In this document: positions 1 through 7,687 of the stretch, piece by piece | Layout of the letters: each line of letters begins with the position of its first letter | Position numbering within the stretch: the first letter of the stretch is position 1 | Origin: Parasalinivibrio latis | Lineage (GTDB): Bacteria; Pseudomonadota; Gammaproteobacteria; Enterobacterales; Vibrionaceae | DNA: 64,000 nucleotides | Reading direction: 5' to 3' | Assembly: GCF_036825535.1 (NCBI RefSeq) | Contig: NZ_CP098813.1 | Coordinates: forward strand, 1,116,001-1,180,000 | Made by a program: the position numbers and the translations under genes | The notes under the pieces: generated by a model | Databases searched by the model: none | The model's input: only the letters and a program-made list of their open reading frames with translations | Told to the model about the DNA's origin: nothing

Positions 1-1
1 G

Positions 2-121
2 CAGAGAAAAGTGGTGCTTGGCGAGATCAACACCACAAAAGAATTGAGAAGACATGGTTACCTCCGGTATTTAATGCAACACCTAAGTGTGGCAAATCCT
101 CGTGAGGGGGAATCCATGTAA
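2..121 (+). CDS. Possible 3' end of a gene cut by the window edge
   Basis: An open frame runs from the first bases of the window to a TAA at 119-121 (39 codons). The visible peptide is basic and soluble-looking (it contains KELRRHGYLRYLMQHL), which is more protein-like than the neighbouring frame, open only to 105. No family is recognisable from so short a tail and no start is visible, so this could also be chance. Confidence 0.25.
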   Translation, partial: QRKVVLGEINTTKELRRHGYLRYLMQHLSVANPREGESM

Positions 122-145
122 TTCGTTAGTTACATTTGGGTGTTT

Positions 146-466
146 ATGAACGATAACCAAAGAACAAGAAAGCTACGAAAAAAGGCTATGATTTATCTCC
201 TCATTTTGTTGCTACCCTTTGTTTCGTCTGCGTTAACTGATAAAGAGAATGGGCGTGGACTGCTAATCGTTCTTTGGCCTTTAACGTCGATTTGGTACTT
301 CGTTGCTTATAGGCACATAGCGAAAACTTATGAATGCCCGATGACAAAACATGTAGCATTTAGCAAAGGTGGTGGGGGAACATTTCATGGGATTTTATAC
401 TACTTTTCAAGCTTCATTATCTTTGCGTTGGTTGTGTTATTAATTCTTGGAACATTTGGCTTGTAG
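146..466 (+). CDS. Small hypothetical membrane protein
   Basis: A 106-residue protein with no family I recognise. It has a basic N-terminus (RTRKLRKK), a hydrophobic segment at about residues 15-30, a second at about 40-56 and a third at about 84-105, suggesting two or three membrane spans. A short polar stretch with a cysteine (residue 64) and a glycine run (GGGGT) lies between the last two. I chose the ATG at 146; an in-frame GTG at 140 is the alternative, and neither has a strong ribosome binding site. It stands alone between the window edge and a convergent LacI gene. Function unknown. Confidence 0.55.
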   Translation: MNDNQRTRKLRKKAMIYLLILLLPFVSSALTDKENGRGLLIVLWPLTSIWYFVAYRHIAKTYECPMTKHVAFSKGGGGTFHGILYYFSSFIIFALVVLLILGTFGL

Positions 467-516
467 CAACTAACACATATGAGCCTTCTCCTGTCAATAA
501 GCACTAGCATTCTCTC

Positions 517-534
517 TGGCTGCGTCAGCAGCCA
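517..534 (+). terminator. Stem-loop downstream of the small membrane protein gene
   Basis: Perfect 7-bp inverted repeat TGGCTGC / GCAGCCA around the loop GTCA, 50 bases after the stop codon at 466. No T-run follows on the plus strand, so it is at best a weak or Rho-assisted terminator. Confidence 0.35.
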
Positions 535-576
535 ATTCTCTCGAACAGCAAAGTCGCCTACTTTGTTTTCCCCAAT

Positions 577-645
577 CTGAAGTTATCCGAAGTGGAAGCT
601 TTAGAGCATAAGGTCTAACTAATTCCTGTCCCAAAATAACTTCAG
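577..645. repeat. Long-range inverted repeat in non-coding DNA
   Basis: CTGAAGTTAT at 577-586 is the exact reverse complement of ATAACTTCAG at 636-645, with 49 bases between. The rest of 467-755 shows no gene. The repeat could be the base of a structured RNA or a relic of a mobile unit; no integrase, tRNA end or attC consensus accompanies it. Confidence 0.3.
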
Positions 646-755
646 CAGTTAAGAGGTACAGACTATTCAATTAGATCAAACCAGAAAACGAATTCAATAA
701 AATCGTATCGCAGCCGTTGTCAATTCCCTTTATAACTTGCCGTTAAGGGGCACTA

Positions 756-1766
756 TCATCCCCCAACCCCCACCAACTCCGGCTCTATACGAACCAGGGT
801 GTTGGCTGGGCGGTCACTTTCCCATATCTCAAACGCGGTGCGCACCATTTCTTCAACATTCTGCTTCACCATTACAACTTCAAACGGCATGTACGCCAAG
901 AATGGGTGATAGTCGAAGCAGCCGATCGCGGTGTGTTGAAGCGGGTGATCCCGGTGTTCTTGCATATATTGGATGATCCCCTCGAATACGGTAACTGAGT
1001 TGATAAACAGGGCTGAGGGGGGCTTGGCTAAGCTGCTGAACACCCGGTTGGCGGTTTCCCTGGCTTGTTCAGGCAGGTAGCCTTCGGCATAAACCGGGCA
1101 ATCGCCGGTAAACAGGTCTTTGATGGCATCGTGAAAACCCCGGATCCGTTCACTTGTTGCGTAGTCCTGGGGGTTACCGCCAATAAAAATAATGCCATCG
1201 CCGTGTAGGCCGGCTTTTGCCGCGCGTTGGTGCAACGCCGTGACCAGCCGGGTTGCTCCGCTGTAGTTGTCGGTAATGACAGAAGGGGCTTTTGTGCCGG
1301 GCAAGTCGATATTGATATGGGGAATCGCAGCCTGCTGGCAAAGGTGACTGATGGCATCCGGGTTGGTTGCACCGGCAGTAAACAGGGCATCTACGGAAAA
1401 CGAGATCAACGTTTCAACGGTTTTAAGCTCATCCGCTGTTTCACGCTCGGTGGCGATAACGACAGGGCAGAGGTTTCGGGCTTTGGCGCAGTGGTCGAAC
1501 TCCTGTGCCATGGAGGCAAAGAACCGGCTGTTGTGCTGGGGTACCAGCATGCCGACCATCCCGGATTTGGCGCTTCGCAGCCCTCTTGCCTGCATGTTGA
1601 TGTAATAGCCTTGCTCGCGGGCGGCATCCTGGATTTGCAGCGCCTTTTTCTCGGAAATCCGACGCGATTTCCACGTGCCATTAAGTGCGGCACTGACCGT
1701 CGACGGCGATGTGCCTAACGCTTTGGCGAGATCATAAATCGTGGTTTTTTTATCCGCTTTCTTCAT
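756..1766 (-). CDS. LacI-family transcriptional regulator of the adjacent sugar operon
   Basis: A 336-residue repressor of normal LacI/GalR length. Residues about 9-60 form the DNA-binding headpiece (TIYDLAKALGTSPSTVSAAL, helix-turn-helix plus hinge). The remainder is a periplasmic-binding-protein-like effector domain (MVGMLVPQHNSRFFASMAQEF... IDLPGTK... IIFIGG... AIGCFDYHPF). It is transcribed away from the ABC transporter operon starting at 2158, and the intergenic region holds a perfect palindrome at 1855-1876, so it probably represses that operon until the imported sugar, or a derivative, binds. The start has a plausible AGGA upstream. The effector is not predictable from sequence. Confidence 0.9.
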   Translation of the reverse strand: MKKADKKTTIYDLAKALGTSPSTVSAALNGTWKSRRISEKKALQIQDAAREQGYYINMQARGLRSAKSGMVGMLVPQHNSRFFASMAQEFDHCAKARNLCPVVIATERETADELKTVETLISFSVDALFTAGATNPDAISHLCQQAAIPHINIDLPGTKAPSVITDNYSGATRLVTALHQRAAKAGLHGDGIIFIGGNPQDYATSERIRGFHDAIKDLFTGDCPVYAEGYLPEQARETANRVFSSLAKPPSALFINSVTVFEGIIQYMQEHRDHPLQHTAIGCFDYHPFLAYMPFEVVMVKQNVEEMVRTAFEIWESDRPANTLVRIEPELVGVGG

Positions 1767-1800
1767 TCCAATCCTGTTTGTGCCGCAAGGCGCATATCCA

Positions 1801-1859
1801 AATTTGTGAAAAATAATTCTTTTAAATTTATTGGGTTAGATTTTCCGGATTCACAAATT
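1801..1859. promoter_or_regulatory. Spaced inverted repeat in the divergent promoter region
   Basis: AATTTGTGAA at 1801-1810 is repeated in reverse complement as TTCACAAATT at 1850-1859, 59 bases end to end. It lies between the repressor start and the palindrome at 1855-1876 and overlaps that palindrome's left arm. This could be a second, weaker operator pair or a looping site. Confidence 0.35.
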
Positions 1860-1876
1860 GATAACTGTATCAATTT
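1855..1876. promoter_or_regulatory. Candidate operator for the LacI-type repressor
   Basis: Perfect palindrome with 9-bp arms AAATTGATA (1855-1863) and TATCAATTT (1868-1876) around ACTG. Size, symmetry and its place between the divergent repressor gene and sugar operon fit a dimeric LacI-family operator. No binding data can be read from sequence. Confidence 0.55.
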
Positions 1877-1918
1877 TGGAACAACTAAACAGATTCATTA
1901 TAAACCAGAATTTGCTCT

Positions 1919-2106
1919 ATCGATTGTGCAACTTTTGAAGCACACCGCCGGAAACATCTTCCTCGGTTTGGATTGAATGTAAAACCGAGGCAGGGAAAGC
2001 CGACGGGATTTGCTTTTCTCATTTTGCTACATCGATTGTGCTTTCTCTGGACAGAGAAAGTTTCCGGAATTGCAGTGACGCAGTTTCGCCGAATTTGGAC
2101 CTGCAA
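1919..2106 (+). other. Structured leader upstream of the sugar-binding protein gene
   Basis: Several nested inverted repeats precede the binding-protein gene. CCTCGGTTT (1961-1969) pairs with AAACCGAGG (1982-1990); CTTTCTCTG (2041-2049) pairs with CAGAGAAAG (2052-2060); CCGGAAAC (1948-1955) pairs with GTTTCCGG (2060-2067), enclosing both apart from sharing base 2060 with the second hairpin; TTGCAG (2070-2075) pairs with CTGCAA (2101-2106). The sequence ATCGATTGTGC also occurs twice as a direct repeat (1919-1929 and 2031-2041). It may be an RNA leader or a set of protein sites. It does not match a riboswitch class I know. Confidence 0.35.
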
Positions 2107-2157
2107 CATCGAGATCAGAGACAGGCCGTAATGTCTGTTCAATAGAAGGATTCTGGT

Positions 2158-3147
2158 ATGAAAAAGTTGCTGACACTCTTTAGCGCACTCGTATTTTCAG
2201 TTCTGTCTGCCACAGCAGCGTTTGCGGCCGACAAACCCTCCATGGGTGTGGTGGTAAAAATTGGCGGTATCCCTTGGTTCAATGCCATGGAAGCAGGCAT
2301 TAAACAGCAGGGCGACGCGCTAGGCATGAACGCATTTATGATTGGGCCAACCAGTGCAGACCCTGCGCTGCAAGTGCGTGCCATTGAAGACCTGATTGCA
2401 CAGGGCGTGGATGTCATTGGCGTGGTGCCAAATGACGCTGAAGTGCTTGAGCCGGTACTGGCAAAGGCCAGGGCACAGGGCATCAAGGTTGTGACCCATG
2501 AGTCTCCTGCTCAGAAAAATGTAGATTGGAATTTTGAACTGGCGTCCGTCAAAGGCTTTGGTGATGCCTACGGCAAAATGCTGGCTGACAAGCTCGGTGG
2601 CCAGGGCAAATATGCTGTGTTTGTCGGCTCACTGACCGTTCCCCTCCATAACGCCTGGGCCGATGCCGCCATCGAATACATCAAAGCCAACCACCCGGAT
2701 ATGGAGCTTATTGGTGACCGCTACGGCGTCGCCGAAAGTGTGGATGACAGCCGTACGACGGCGCTGGATTTAATGTCGGCCAACCCGGATCTCAAAGGTT
2801 TCCTTGCTTTCGGAAGCCAAGGCCCTATCGGGGCGGCGCGAGCTGTACAGGAACGCCGCAAAGTGGGTGACATTCTGGTGCTCGGGCCGTTTTCCCCAGG
2901 CCAGGGTCGCAAACTGGTTCATTCCGGCGTATTGACCGGCGGCTTTATGTGGAACCCGATGGAAGCTGGCAAGGTGTTTGTAACCATTGGCGACATGCTG
3001 CTCAAGGGTGAAGAAATCAAGCCGGGCACCACTGTCCCTGGGCTTGGTGAAGTGAACCCGGAAGCCGGTTCCACCAACCTGATTGTCGACCAGTTGGTTG
3101 AGCTCAACAAAAACACCGTTGACGATCTGGCTGCCATGGGGCTGTAA
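2158..3147 (+). CDS. Periplasmic sugar-binding protein of an ABC importer
   Basis: A 329-residue solute-binding protein of the ribose/xylose/rhamnose class (periplasmic binding fold type I). The signal peptide is residues 1-23 (basic MKK, hydrophobic core, ATAAFA cleavage). The mature part has the alternating domains typical of the family (GVVVKIGGIPWFNAMEAG, DLIAQGVDVIGVVPND, GKYAVFVGSLT, PDLKGFLAFGSQG). It captures the sugar outside the membrane and delivers it to the two permeases encoded downstream. It is first in the operon and is followed by a stem-loop that could keep its mRNA more abundant than the membrane components. The ligand is unknown; the downstream epimerase and pentulose kinase argue for a ketose or pentose. 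Confidence 0.9.
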   Translation: MKKLLTLFSALVFSVLSATAAFAADKPSMGVVVKIGGIPWFNAMEAGIKQQGDALGMNAFMIGPTSADPALQVRAIEDLIAQGVDVIGVVPNDAEVLEPVLAKARAQGIKVVTHESPAQKNVDWNFELASVKGFGDAYGKMLADKLGGQGKYAVFVGSLTVPLHNAWADAAIEYIKANHPDMELIGDRYGVAESVDDSRTTALDLMSANPDLKGFLAFGSQGPIGAARAVQERRKVGDILVLGPFSPGQGRKLVHSGVLTGGFMWNPMEAGKVFVTIGDMLLKGEEIKPGTTVPGLGEVNPEAGSTNLIVDQLVELNKNTVDDLAAMGL

Positions 3148-3163
3148 GCCGCTTTTGCGGCTT
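3146..3163 (+). terminator. Intra-operon stem-loop after the binding-protein gene
   Basis: AAGCCGC / GCGGCTT around TTTT, beginning within the stop codon and followed by only a short T-poor stretch. Such hairpins after binding-protein genes usually act as partial terminators or 3'-end stabilisers, giving more binding protein than ATPase. Confidence 0.55.
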
Positions 3164-3204
3164 TGGAAGGTCAGTAAGAAAACATCTCATCAGGGAGTGA
3201 GCGG

Positions 3205-4716
3205 GTGGAACAGGGACAGCAGAGCAAACAGGAGCCGGTAATACGGTTCCGGCATGTTTCCAAGCGTTTTGGCGGTGTGCTGGCGCTCGACAACGTGGAT
3301 TTTGAGGTCGGGGCCGGTGAAGTGCATTGTCTTGCCGGGGAAAACGGCTGCGGTAAAAGTACGCTGATAAAAGTTATTACCGGGGTTTACCAGCCTGAGC
3401 GTGGTGCAGAAATGTCGCTGGCCGGACAGAGGCTGGGCCGGATTTCTCCCCGTCAGGCAAGGGAGCTTGGCGTCGCTGTTATCTGGCAGGATCTGGCACT
3501 TTTCCCTGAGCTGACGGTGGCAGAGAACATTGCCATCGAAGGCAGCCTTGGCATGAAAGTGCGCTGGATTAACCACAAATCCATGGCGTCAGTTGCCACG
3601 CAAGCGTTGCAAAAGCTGGGTGTAGAGCTCGACCTTAATGAAGCGGTGAAAGACCTTCCTATCGCCAAGCGTCAGATTGTGGCGATAGCCCGTGCGTTGG
3701 TCTCCGATGCCCGGGTGGTGTTTATGGATGAGCCAACAGCCTCCCTGACTCAGGCAGAAACCGACTACCTGCTGGATGTGGTAAGAAAGCTGTCTGCCAG
3801 TGGTGTGGCAGTGGTGTTTGTCAGCCACCGGCTGGTGGAAGTGCTGGCGATTTCCAACCGGGTGACGGTGCTGCGGGATGGCAAAATGGTCGGGGTTTAC
3901 GACACCGCTTCTATGACCCAGACCCGGCTGACCGAGCTGATGACCGGGCGGGAATTTACATCCTGTGTGGCAGCGCGGGATACCACTGACCTGCCTGTTG
4001 TCCTGCATACCCGTGAACTGAGCCAGGGCCATGACTTCAAAGATGTCACCCTGCAAATCCGGGCCGGGGAAGTGGTTGGCCTTACCGGGTTGATTGGTGC
4101 AGGCCGTACAGAACTTGGAAAAGCACTGTTCGGAATGACTGACCCGGATTTTGGTGAGATTTACCTGAACGGCCACCGGATGAGGTTCAGTTCAAACCGG
4201 GATGCCATTGCCGCCGGTGTTGCGTACCTGTCGGAAGACCGGCTATCTCTTGGTCTTATTCAGGAACAGCCCATTGCTGACAACATTGCGTTACCGGTTC
4301 TTGACCGATTGCTGGCGAAAACCGGGCTGATTTCCCTCCGGAAAAAAGACAGCGTGGTAAGGCATTGGATCCGGGAACTGATGGTCAAAATCGGCCAGCC
4401 GGAAGATGCGGTTTCTACGCTGTCAGGCGGGAACCAGCAACGTATTGCCATTGCCAAGTGGCTGGCTACGGAGCCAACACTTTTGATTCTGGACTCCCCG
4501 ACAGTGGGGGTGGATGTAGGGGCGCGTGCAGGTATTTTTGATATCGTGCGGGAACTTGCTGGCAAAGGTCTGGCAATTTTGCTGATCTCCGACGAAATCC
4601 AGGAAGTCTATTACAACGCAGACCGGGTGCTTCACATGGCAGACGGGCATATTGTTGGGGAATACGACCCGCGTACCTGCTCGCTGGATGTCCTGGAGGA
4701 GGCTGTGTATGTCTGA
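3205..4716 (+). CDS. Sugar ABC importer, double ATPase subunit
   Basis: A 503-residue ATPase of the RbsA/XylG/LsrA type, with two fused nucleotide-binding domains. The first half (about 10-245) has an intact Walker A (GENGCGKST) and Walker B (VVFMDEPTA), but its signature region (KDLPIAKRQIVAIARAL) is degenerate. The second half (about 255-500) has LSGGNQQRIAIAKWL and LLILDSPTVGVD, where aspartate-serine replaces the usual catalytic aspartate-glutamate; its Walker A is the relaxed GLIGAGRTEL form. This asymmetry is usual for the family. Translation starts at GTG 3205, behind a GGGAG motif. The end overlaps the first permease by 8 bases, so translation is probably coupled. Confidence 0.92.
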   Translation: MEQGQQSKQEPVIRFRHVSKRFGGVLALDNVDFEVGAGEVHCLAGENGCGKSTLIKVITGVYQPERGAEMSLAGQRLGRISPRQARELGVAVIWQDLALFPELTVAENIAIEGSLGMKVRWINHKSMASVATQALQKLGVELDLNEAVKDLPIAKRQIVAIARALVSDARVVFMDEPTASLTQAETDYLLDVVRKLSASGVAVVFVSHRLVEVLAISNRVTVLRDGKMVGVYDTASMTQTRLTELMTGREFTSCVAARDTTDLPVVLHTRELSQGHDFKDVTLQIRAGEVVGLTGLIGAGRTELGKALFGMTDPDFGEIYLNGHRMRFSSNRDAIAAGVAYLSEDRLSLGLIQEQPIADNIALPVLDRLLAKTGLISLRKKDSVVRHWIRELMVKIGQPEDAVSTLSGGNQQRIAIAKWLATEPTLLILDSPTVGVDVGARAGIFDIVRELAGKGLAILLISDEIQEVYYNADRVLHMADGHIVGEYDPRTCSLDVLEEAVYV

Positions 4717-5773
4717 ATCCTCCTTATCCCGGCATACCTGGTGGCGTGAACTTTACCGCCACCAAACCACGGAGGTTTGGTTGGCTGGTGTGCTTCTGGT
4801 GGCCTGTTTCGGACTGTCCCTGGCAACGGAGCAGTTCTTTACCCTGACCAACCTGTTTGACCTGTTGAATGCCAGTTCTATCAACCTGATTTTTGCTGTC
4901 GGCCTGTTGGTGGTGCTGATCGCCGGGGGGATCGATATCTCATTTGCGGTCGGTGCATCGGTTGTGCAGTACCTTGTTGCCACCACCCTGTTGCAACTCG
5001 GCGGTGGGAACTGGGCGCTGGGTGTGCTGTTCTCCGCCATTGTCGGTATTGGCCTTGGGGTGATAAACGCGGCGTTAATTCACCACTTTAGGATTATCTC
5101 GATAGTGGTGACCATCGCCACTTTCAATGCCTTTTTCGGGCTATTGATGTTCTTTACCCGAGGAGTGTCCATCTACAACCTGCCGGACTGGTGGACAGAC
5201 CGGGTGATTATCTTTGAACACGAAATGCCAAACGGAAGCTGGGCTGAACTCACCCTGCCGGTGGTGGTGATGGCGATATGCGTTTTTGCGACGTGGTTTC
5301 TGGTTCGCCATACCAACATCGGCCGCCAGCTCTATGCCTTCGGCAATAACCCGGAGGGGGCGAGACGGATCGGTATCAATATCGGGGCCATGCAGTACAT
5401 CGCATTTGGCTGGATGGGAATGATGGCCGGTATTGCCGGGCTGATGCAGGTGAATTATGCCCAGGAGGTTGTGCCGAATGCGATGTACGGGCGGGAGCTG
5501 GATGTGTTGGCTGCCGTGGTACTCGGTGGCGCACGGCTCGGTGGCGGCCGTGGGACCGTATTGGGCTGCATTCTGGGTGTGATGCTGGTGGCGGTAACAC
5601 AAAACGGGTTGAACCTGCTGGGTGTGTCGCCTTACGCATTCAAGATGGTGGTGGGTATCGTCATTCTGATCGCGATATCCGTTTCCAATATCGACTGGTC
5701 AACAGTGCCTGTACCTCCATGGTTGAAGGGCAGCGCCGGGAGTCAGCCGGTGCAGGGGGGCGGTCATGAGTAA
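4709..5773 (+). CDS. Sugar ABC importer, first permease
   Basis: A 354-residue inner-membrane permease of the RbsC/XylH branch. It has a short cytoplasmic N-terminus and about ten hydrophobic segments, with the family landmarks GGIDISFAVGA near the second and third segments and LAAVVLGGARLGGGRGTVLG near the C-terminus. I chose ATG 4709, behind GGAGG and overlapping the ATPase stop by 8 bases; an ATG at 4652 would place the start deep inside the ATPase gene and adds a non-hydrophobic extension. With the permease encoded at 5766 it should form the heterodimeric channel. Confidence 0.9.
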   Translation: MSESSLSRHTWWRELYRHQTTEVWLAGVLLVACFGLSLATEQFFTLTNLFDLLNASSINLIFAVGLLVVLIAGGIDISFAVGASVVQYLVATTLLQLGGGNWALGVLFSAIVGIGLGVINAALIHHFRIISIVVTIATFNAFFGLLMFFTRGVSIYNLPDWWTDRVIIFEHEMPNGSWAELTLPVVVMAICVFATWFLVRHTNIGRQLYAFGNNPEGARRIGINIGAMQYIAFGWMGMMAGIAGLMQVNYAQEVVPNAMYGRELDVLAAVVLGGARLGGGRGTVLGCILGVMLVAVTQNGLNLLGVSPYAFKMVVGIVILIAISVSNIDWSTVPVPPWLKGSAGSQPVQGGGHE

Positions 5774-6800
5774 CCACACTGCTGAGCGCGCCGGGCAAGG
5801 GGCAAAAGTGAAACGTGAAGGAAGCATCTGGCAGGGGCTGGTGAAGACGGTCGGCATTGAAAACGTTGGCCTCAGCCTGTTGCTGGTGGCAGTGTTCACC
5901 GGGTTCAGCATGGCGTCCCCGCGCTTTTTGTCGATTGCCAATTTTGAATCCATGGCGTTCCAGTTGCCGGAGCTTGGGTTGCTGACGCTTGCCATGCTGC
6001 TGCCAATCCTTACCGGCGGGCTGAATCTCGCCATTACTTTTACCGCCAATTTTTGCGGGCTGACAGTGGCGTGGGTGCTGACCACCTATGGCGGGCCGGA
6101 TGCACCTATATGGGTGTTTGTCGCAGGGTGCATGGCGGCGATTTTGATCGGGGCTATGGCCGGATACATTATGGGCGCGGTCATTTCCTACACCAATGCC
6201 CACCCGATATTGGTCTCGCTGGCGATGATGATTTTCCTTCGCGGGTTGGGTGAGTTCCTGACACGGGGAAAGGACATTTCCGGCTTCCCGGAATATATCC
6301 AGCCACTCGGTCATGGCAGCCTGCTTGGTATCCCGGTCCCGCTGCTTATCATGCTGGCGGCATTTCTTTGCTGCTACATCTTCCTTGCTCACAGCAGGCT
6401 TGGACTGATCACCTACCTGATGGGCTCAAACATTGAGGCGGTGCGTTACTCCGGTATTCACACCCGGCGGTCGCTGACATGGGTTTATACCTTGTCCGGT
6501 GTGCTGTGTGCGGTTGCCGGGATTGTCATGATGCTCCGTTTCAACTCGGTGCGAGTGGGACATGGCGAGTCTTACCTTCTGATTACGGTACTGGCTTGTT
6601 TCCTTGGTGGGGTTGACCCGTTTGGCGGGTTTGGTCGGGTGGTGTCGGTGCTGTTGTCGCTGGTCATCCTTCAGGCACTGTCTTCCGGTTTGAACCTGAT
6701 TGGGGTTAACCAGCATTTTTCCACCGCGGCGTGGGGGCTGTTTCTGATCGCTGTGATGATTTTCCGTTGGTGTTGGACACGATTTAAAAGGAGAGTTTAG
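5766..6800 (+). CDS. Sugar ABC importer, second permease
   Basis: A 344-residue permease related to the preceding one. A basic N-terminal tail of about 30 residues leads into roughly ten membrane segments. It contains the family motif LPILTGGLNLAITFTAN (equivalent to the GGIDLS motif) and GGVDPFGGFGRVV near the C-terminus. It overlaps the first permease by 8 bases, and its stop codon directly abuts the next start. Two different permeases paired with one double ATPase is the arrangement of LsrCD- or rhamnose-type importers rather than ribose-type ones. Confidence 0.9.
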   Translation: MSNHTAERAGQGAKVKREGSIWQGLVKTVGIENVGLSLLLVAVFTGFSMASPRFLSIANFESMAFQLPELGLLTLAMLLPILTGGLNLAITFTANFCGLTVAWVLTTYGGPDAPIWVFVAGCMAAILIGAMAGYIMGAVISYTNAHPILVSLAMMIFLRGLGEFLTRGKDISGFPEYIQPLGHGSLLGIPVPLLIMLAAFLCCYIFLAHSRLGLITYLMGSNIEAVRYSGIHTRRSLTWVYTLSGVLCAVAGIVMMLRFNSVRVGHGESYLLITVLACFLGGVDPFGGFGRVVSVLLSLVILQALSSGLNLIGVNQHFSTAAWGLFLIAVMIFRWCWTRFKRRV

Positions 6801-7652
6801 ATGAAAGGGTTTGGTGTACACACAAGTATGTGGGCGATGGAATGGACCCGGGAAGGGGCCGAACGCGCCGTATCGGAAGCAAGTAAATACAGCGGTATCG
6901 ATTTTCTGGAAATCACCATGCTCGATCCGCCGGGGGTCGATGCCCCCCATACCCGTGAGTTGCTGGAAAAAGCCGAGCTTCAGGCAGTCTGCTCTCTGGG
7001 GGTGCCACTCCATTGCCTGCCTTCCCAGGTACCGGATAAAGCCTTCGATTTCCTCAGATTGGCGGTCGATAAAACGGTTGGCCTCGGCGGGCTGGCACTG
7101 ACAGGTGTGACCTATGGCGGAATCGGTGAGCGAACCGGTGTGCCACCCACACAAAAGGAGTTGGATAACGTTGCGATCACCATGAAGCGTGTCGCGGATT
7201 ATGCAAAGAGCCAGGGAATTGAGCTGGGCATCGAAGTCATTAACCGCTACGAAAACCACCTTTTCAATACTGCAGCGGCTGCGGTGGATTTGGTGGAGAA
7301 AATCGGTTCTGACAATATCTTTATCCACCTTGATACTTACCATATGAATATCGAGGAGAAAGGTGTGGTTAACGGGATCCTTGATTGTAAAGACCACCTG
7401 AAATACATCCACCTTTCTGAGAGTGACCGGGGCGTGCCGGGCACCGGGACCTGCGACTGGGACGAGATTTTTGCCGGTCTCGCGGCGGTGGGCTTTAAAG
7501 GCGGGATGACGATGGAAAGCTTTATCAACTTGCCGCCGCAAATTGCGTCTGCACTTTCTGTCTGGCGACCGGTAGCGGAGAGCCCGGAAGAGGTAATGAC
7601 AGACGGTCTGATGTTCCTTCGCAATAAGGCAAAGCAGTACCGATTGCTTTAA
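6801..7652 (+). CDS. Sugar epimerase/isomerase of the ketose 3-epimerase (TIM-barrel) family
   Basis: A 283-residue AP-endonuclease-2/xylose-isomerase-like TIM barrel, the size of D-tagatose/D-psicose 3-epimerases. Metal-binding landmarks are in place: a glutamate in GIEVINRYENH, an aspartate in FIHLDTYHMNIEE, a histidine in YIHLSESDRG and a glutamate in GGMTMESF. By family precedent it interconverts C3 epimers of a free ketose. It starts at the base after the permease stop, within the operon, with AGGAGAG upstream. Acting between import and the pentulose kinase at 7688, it may turn an imported rare ketose into the kinase substrate. Substrate specificity is unknown, and an inosose-type isomerase remains possible. 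Confidence 0.85.
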   Translation: MKGFGVHTSMWAMEWTREGAERAVSEASKYSGIDFLEITMLDPPGVDAPHTRELLEKAELQAVCSLGVPLHCLPSQVPDKAFDFLRLAVDKTVGLGGLALTGVTYGGIGERTGVPPTQKELDNVAITMKRVADYAKSQGIELGIEVINRYENHLFNTAAAAVDLVEKIGSDNIFIHLDTYHMNIEEKGVVNGILDCKDHLKYIHLSESDRGVPGTGTCDWDEIFAGLAAVGFKGGMTMESFINLPPQIASALSVWRPVAESPEEVMTDGLMFLRNKAKQYRLL

Positions 7653-7687
7653 AAACAGTGTGGTTTGGCAGTTGTCGGGAGCGGTAA

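Noticed and set aside
467..755. Integron attC site or cassette boundary
   Set aside because: One RYYYAAC-like string (613-619) and inverted repeats exist, but no matching GTTRRRY partner, no repeat of the unit and no integrase.
3205..4716. Damaged ATPase because its first signature motif and second Walker B look abnormal
   Set aside because: This asymmetry is normal for double-domain sugar ATPases of the RbsA/XylG type.
5661..6392. Minus-strand open frame opposite the second permease
   Set aside because: Antisense shadow: low-complexity H/Q/R product, no ribosome binding site.
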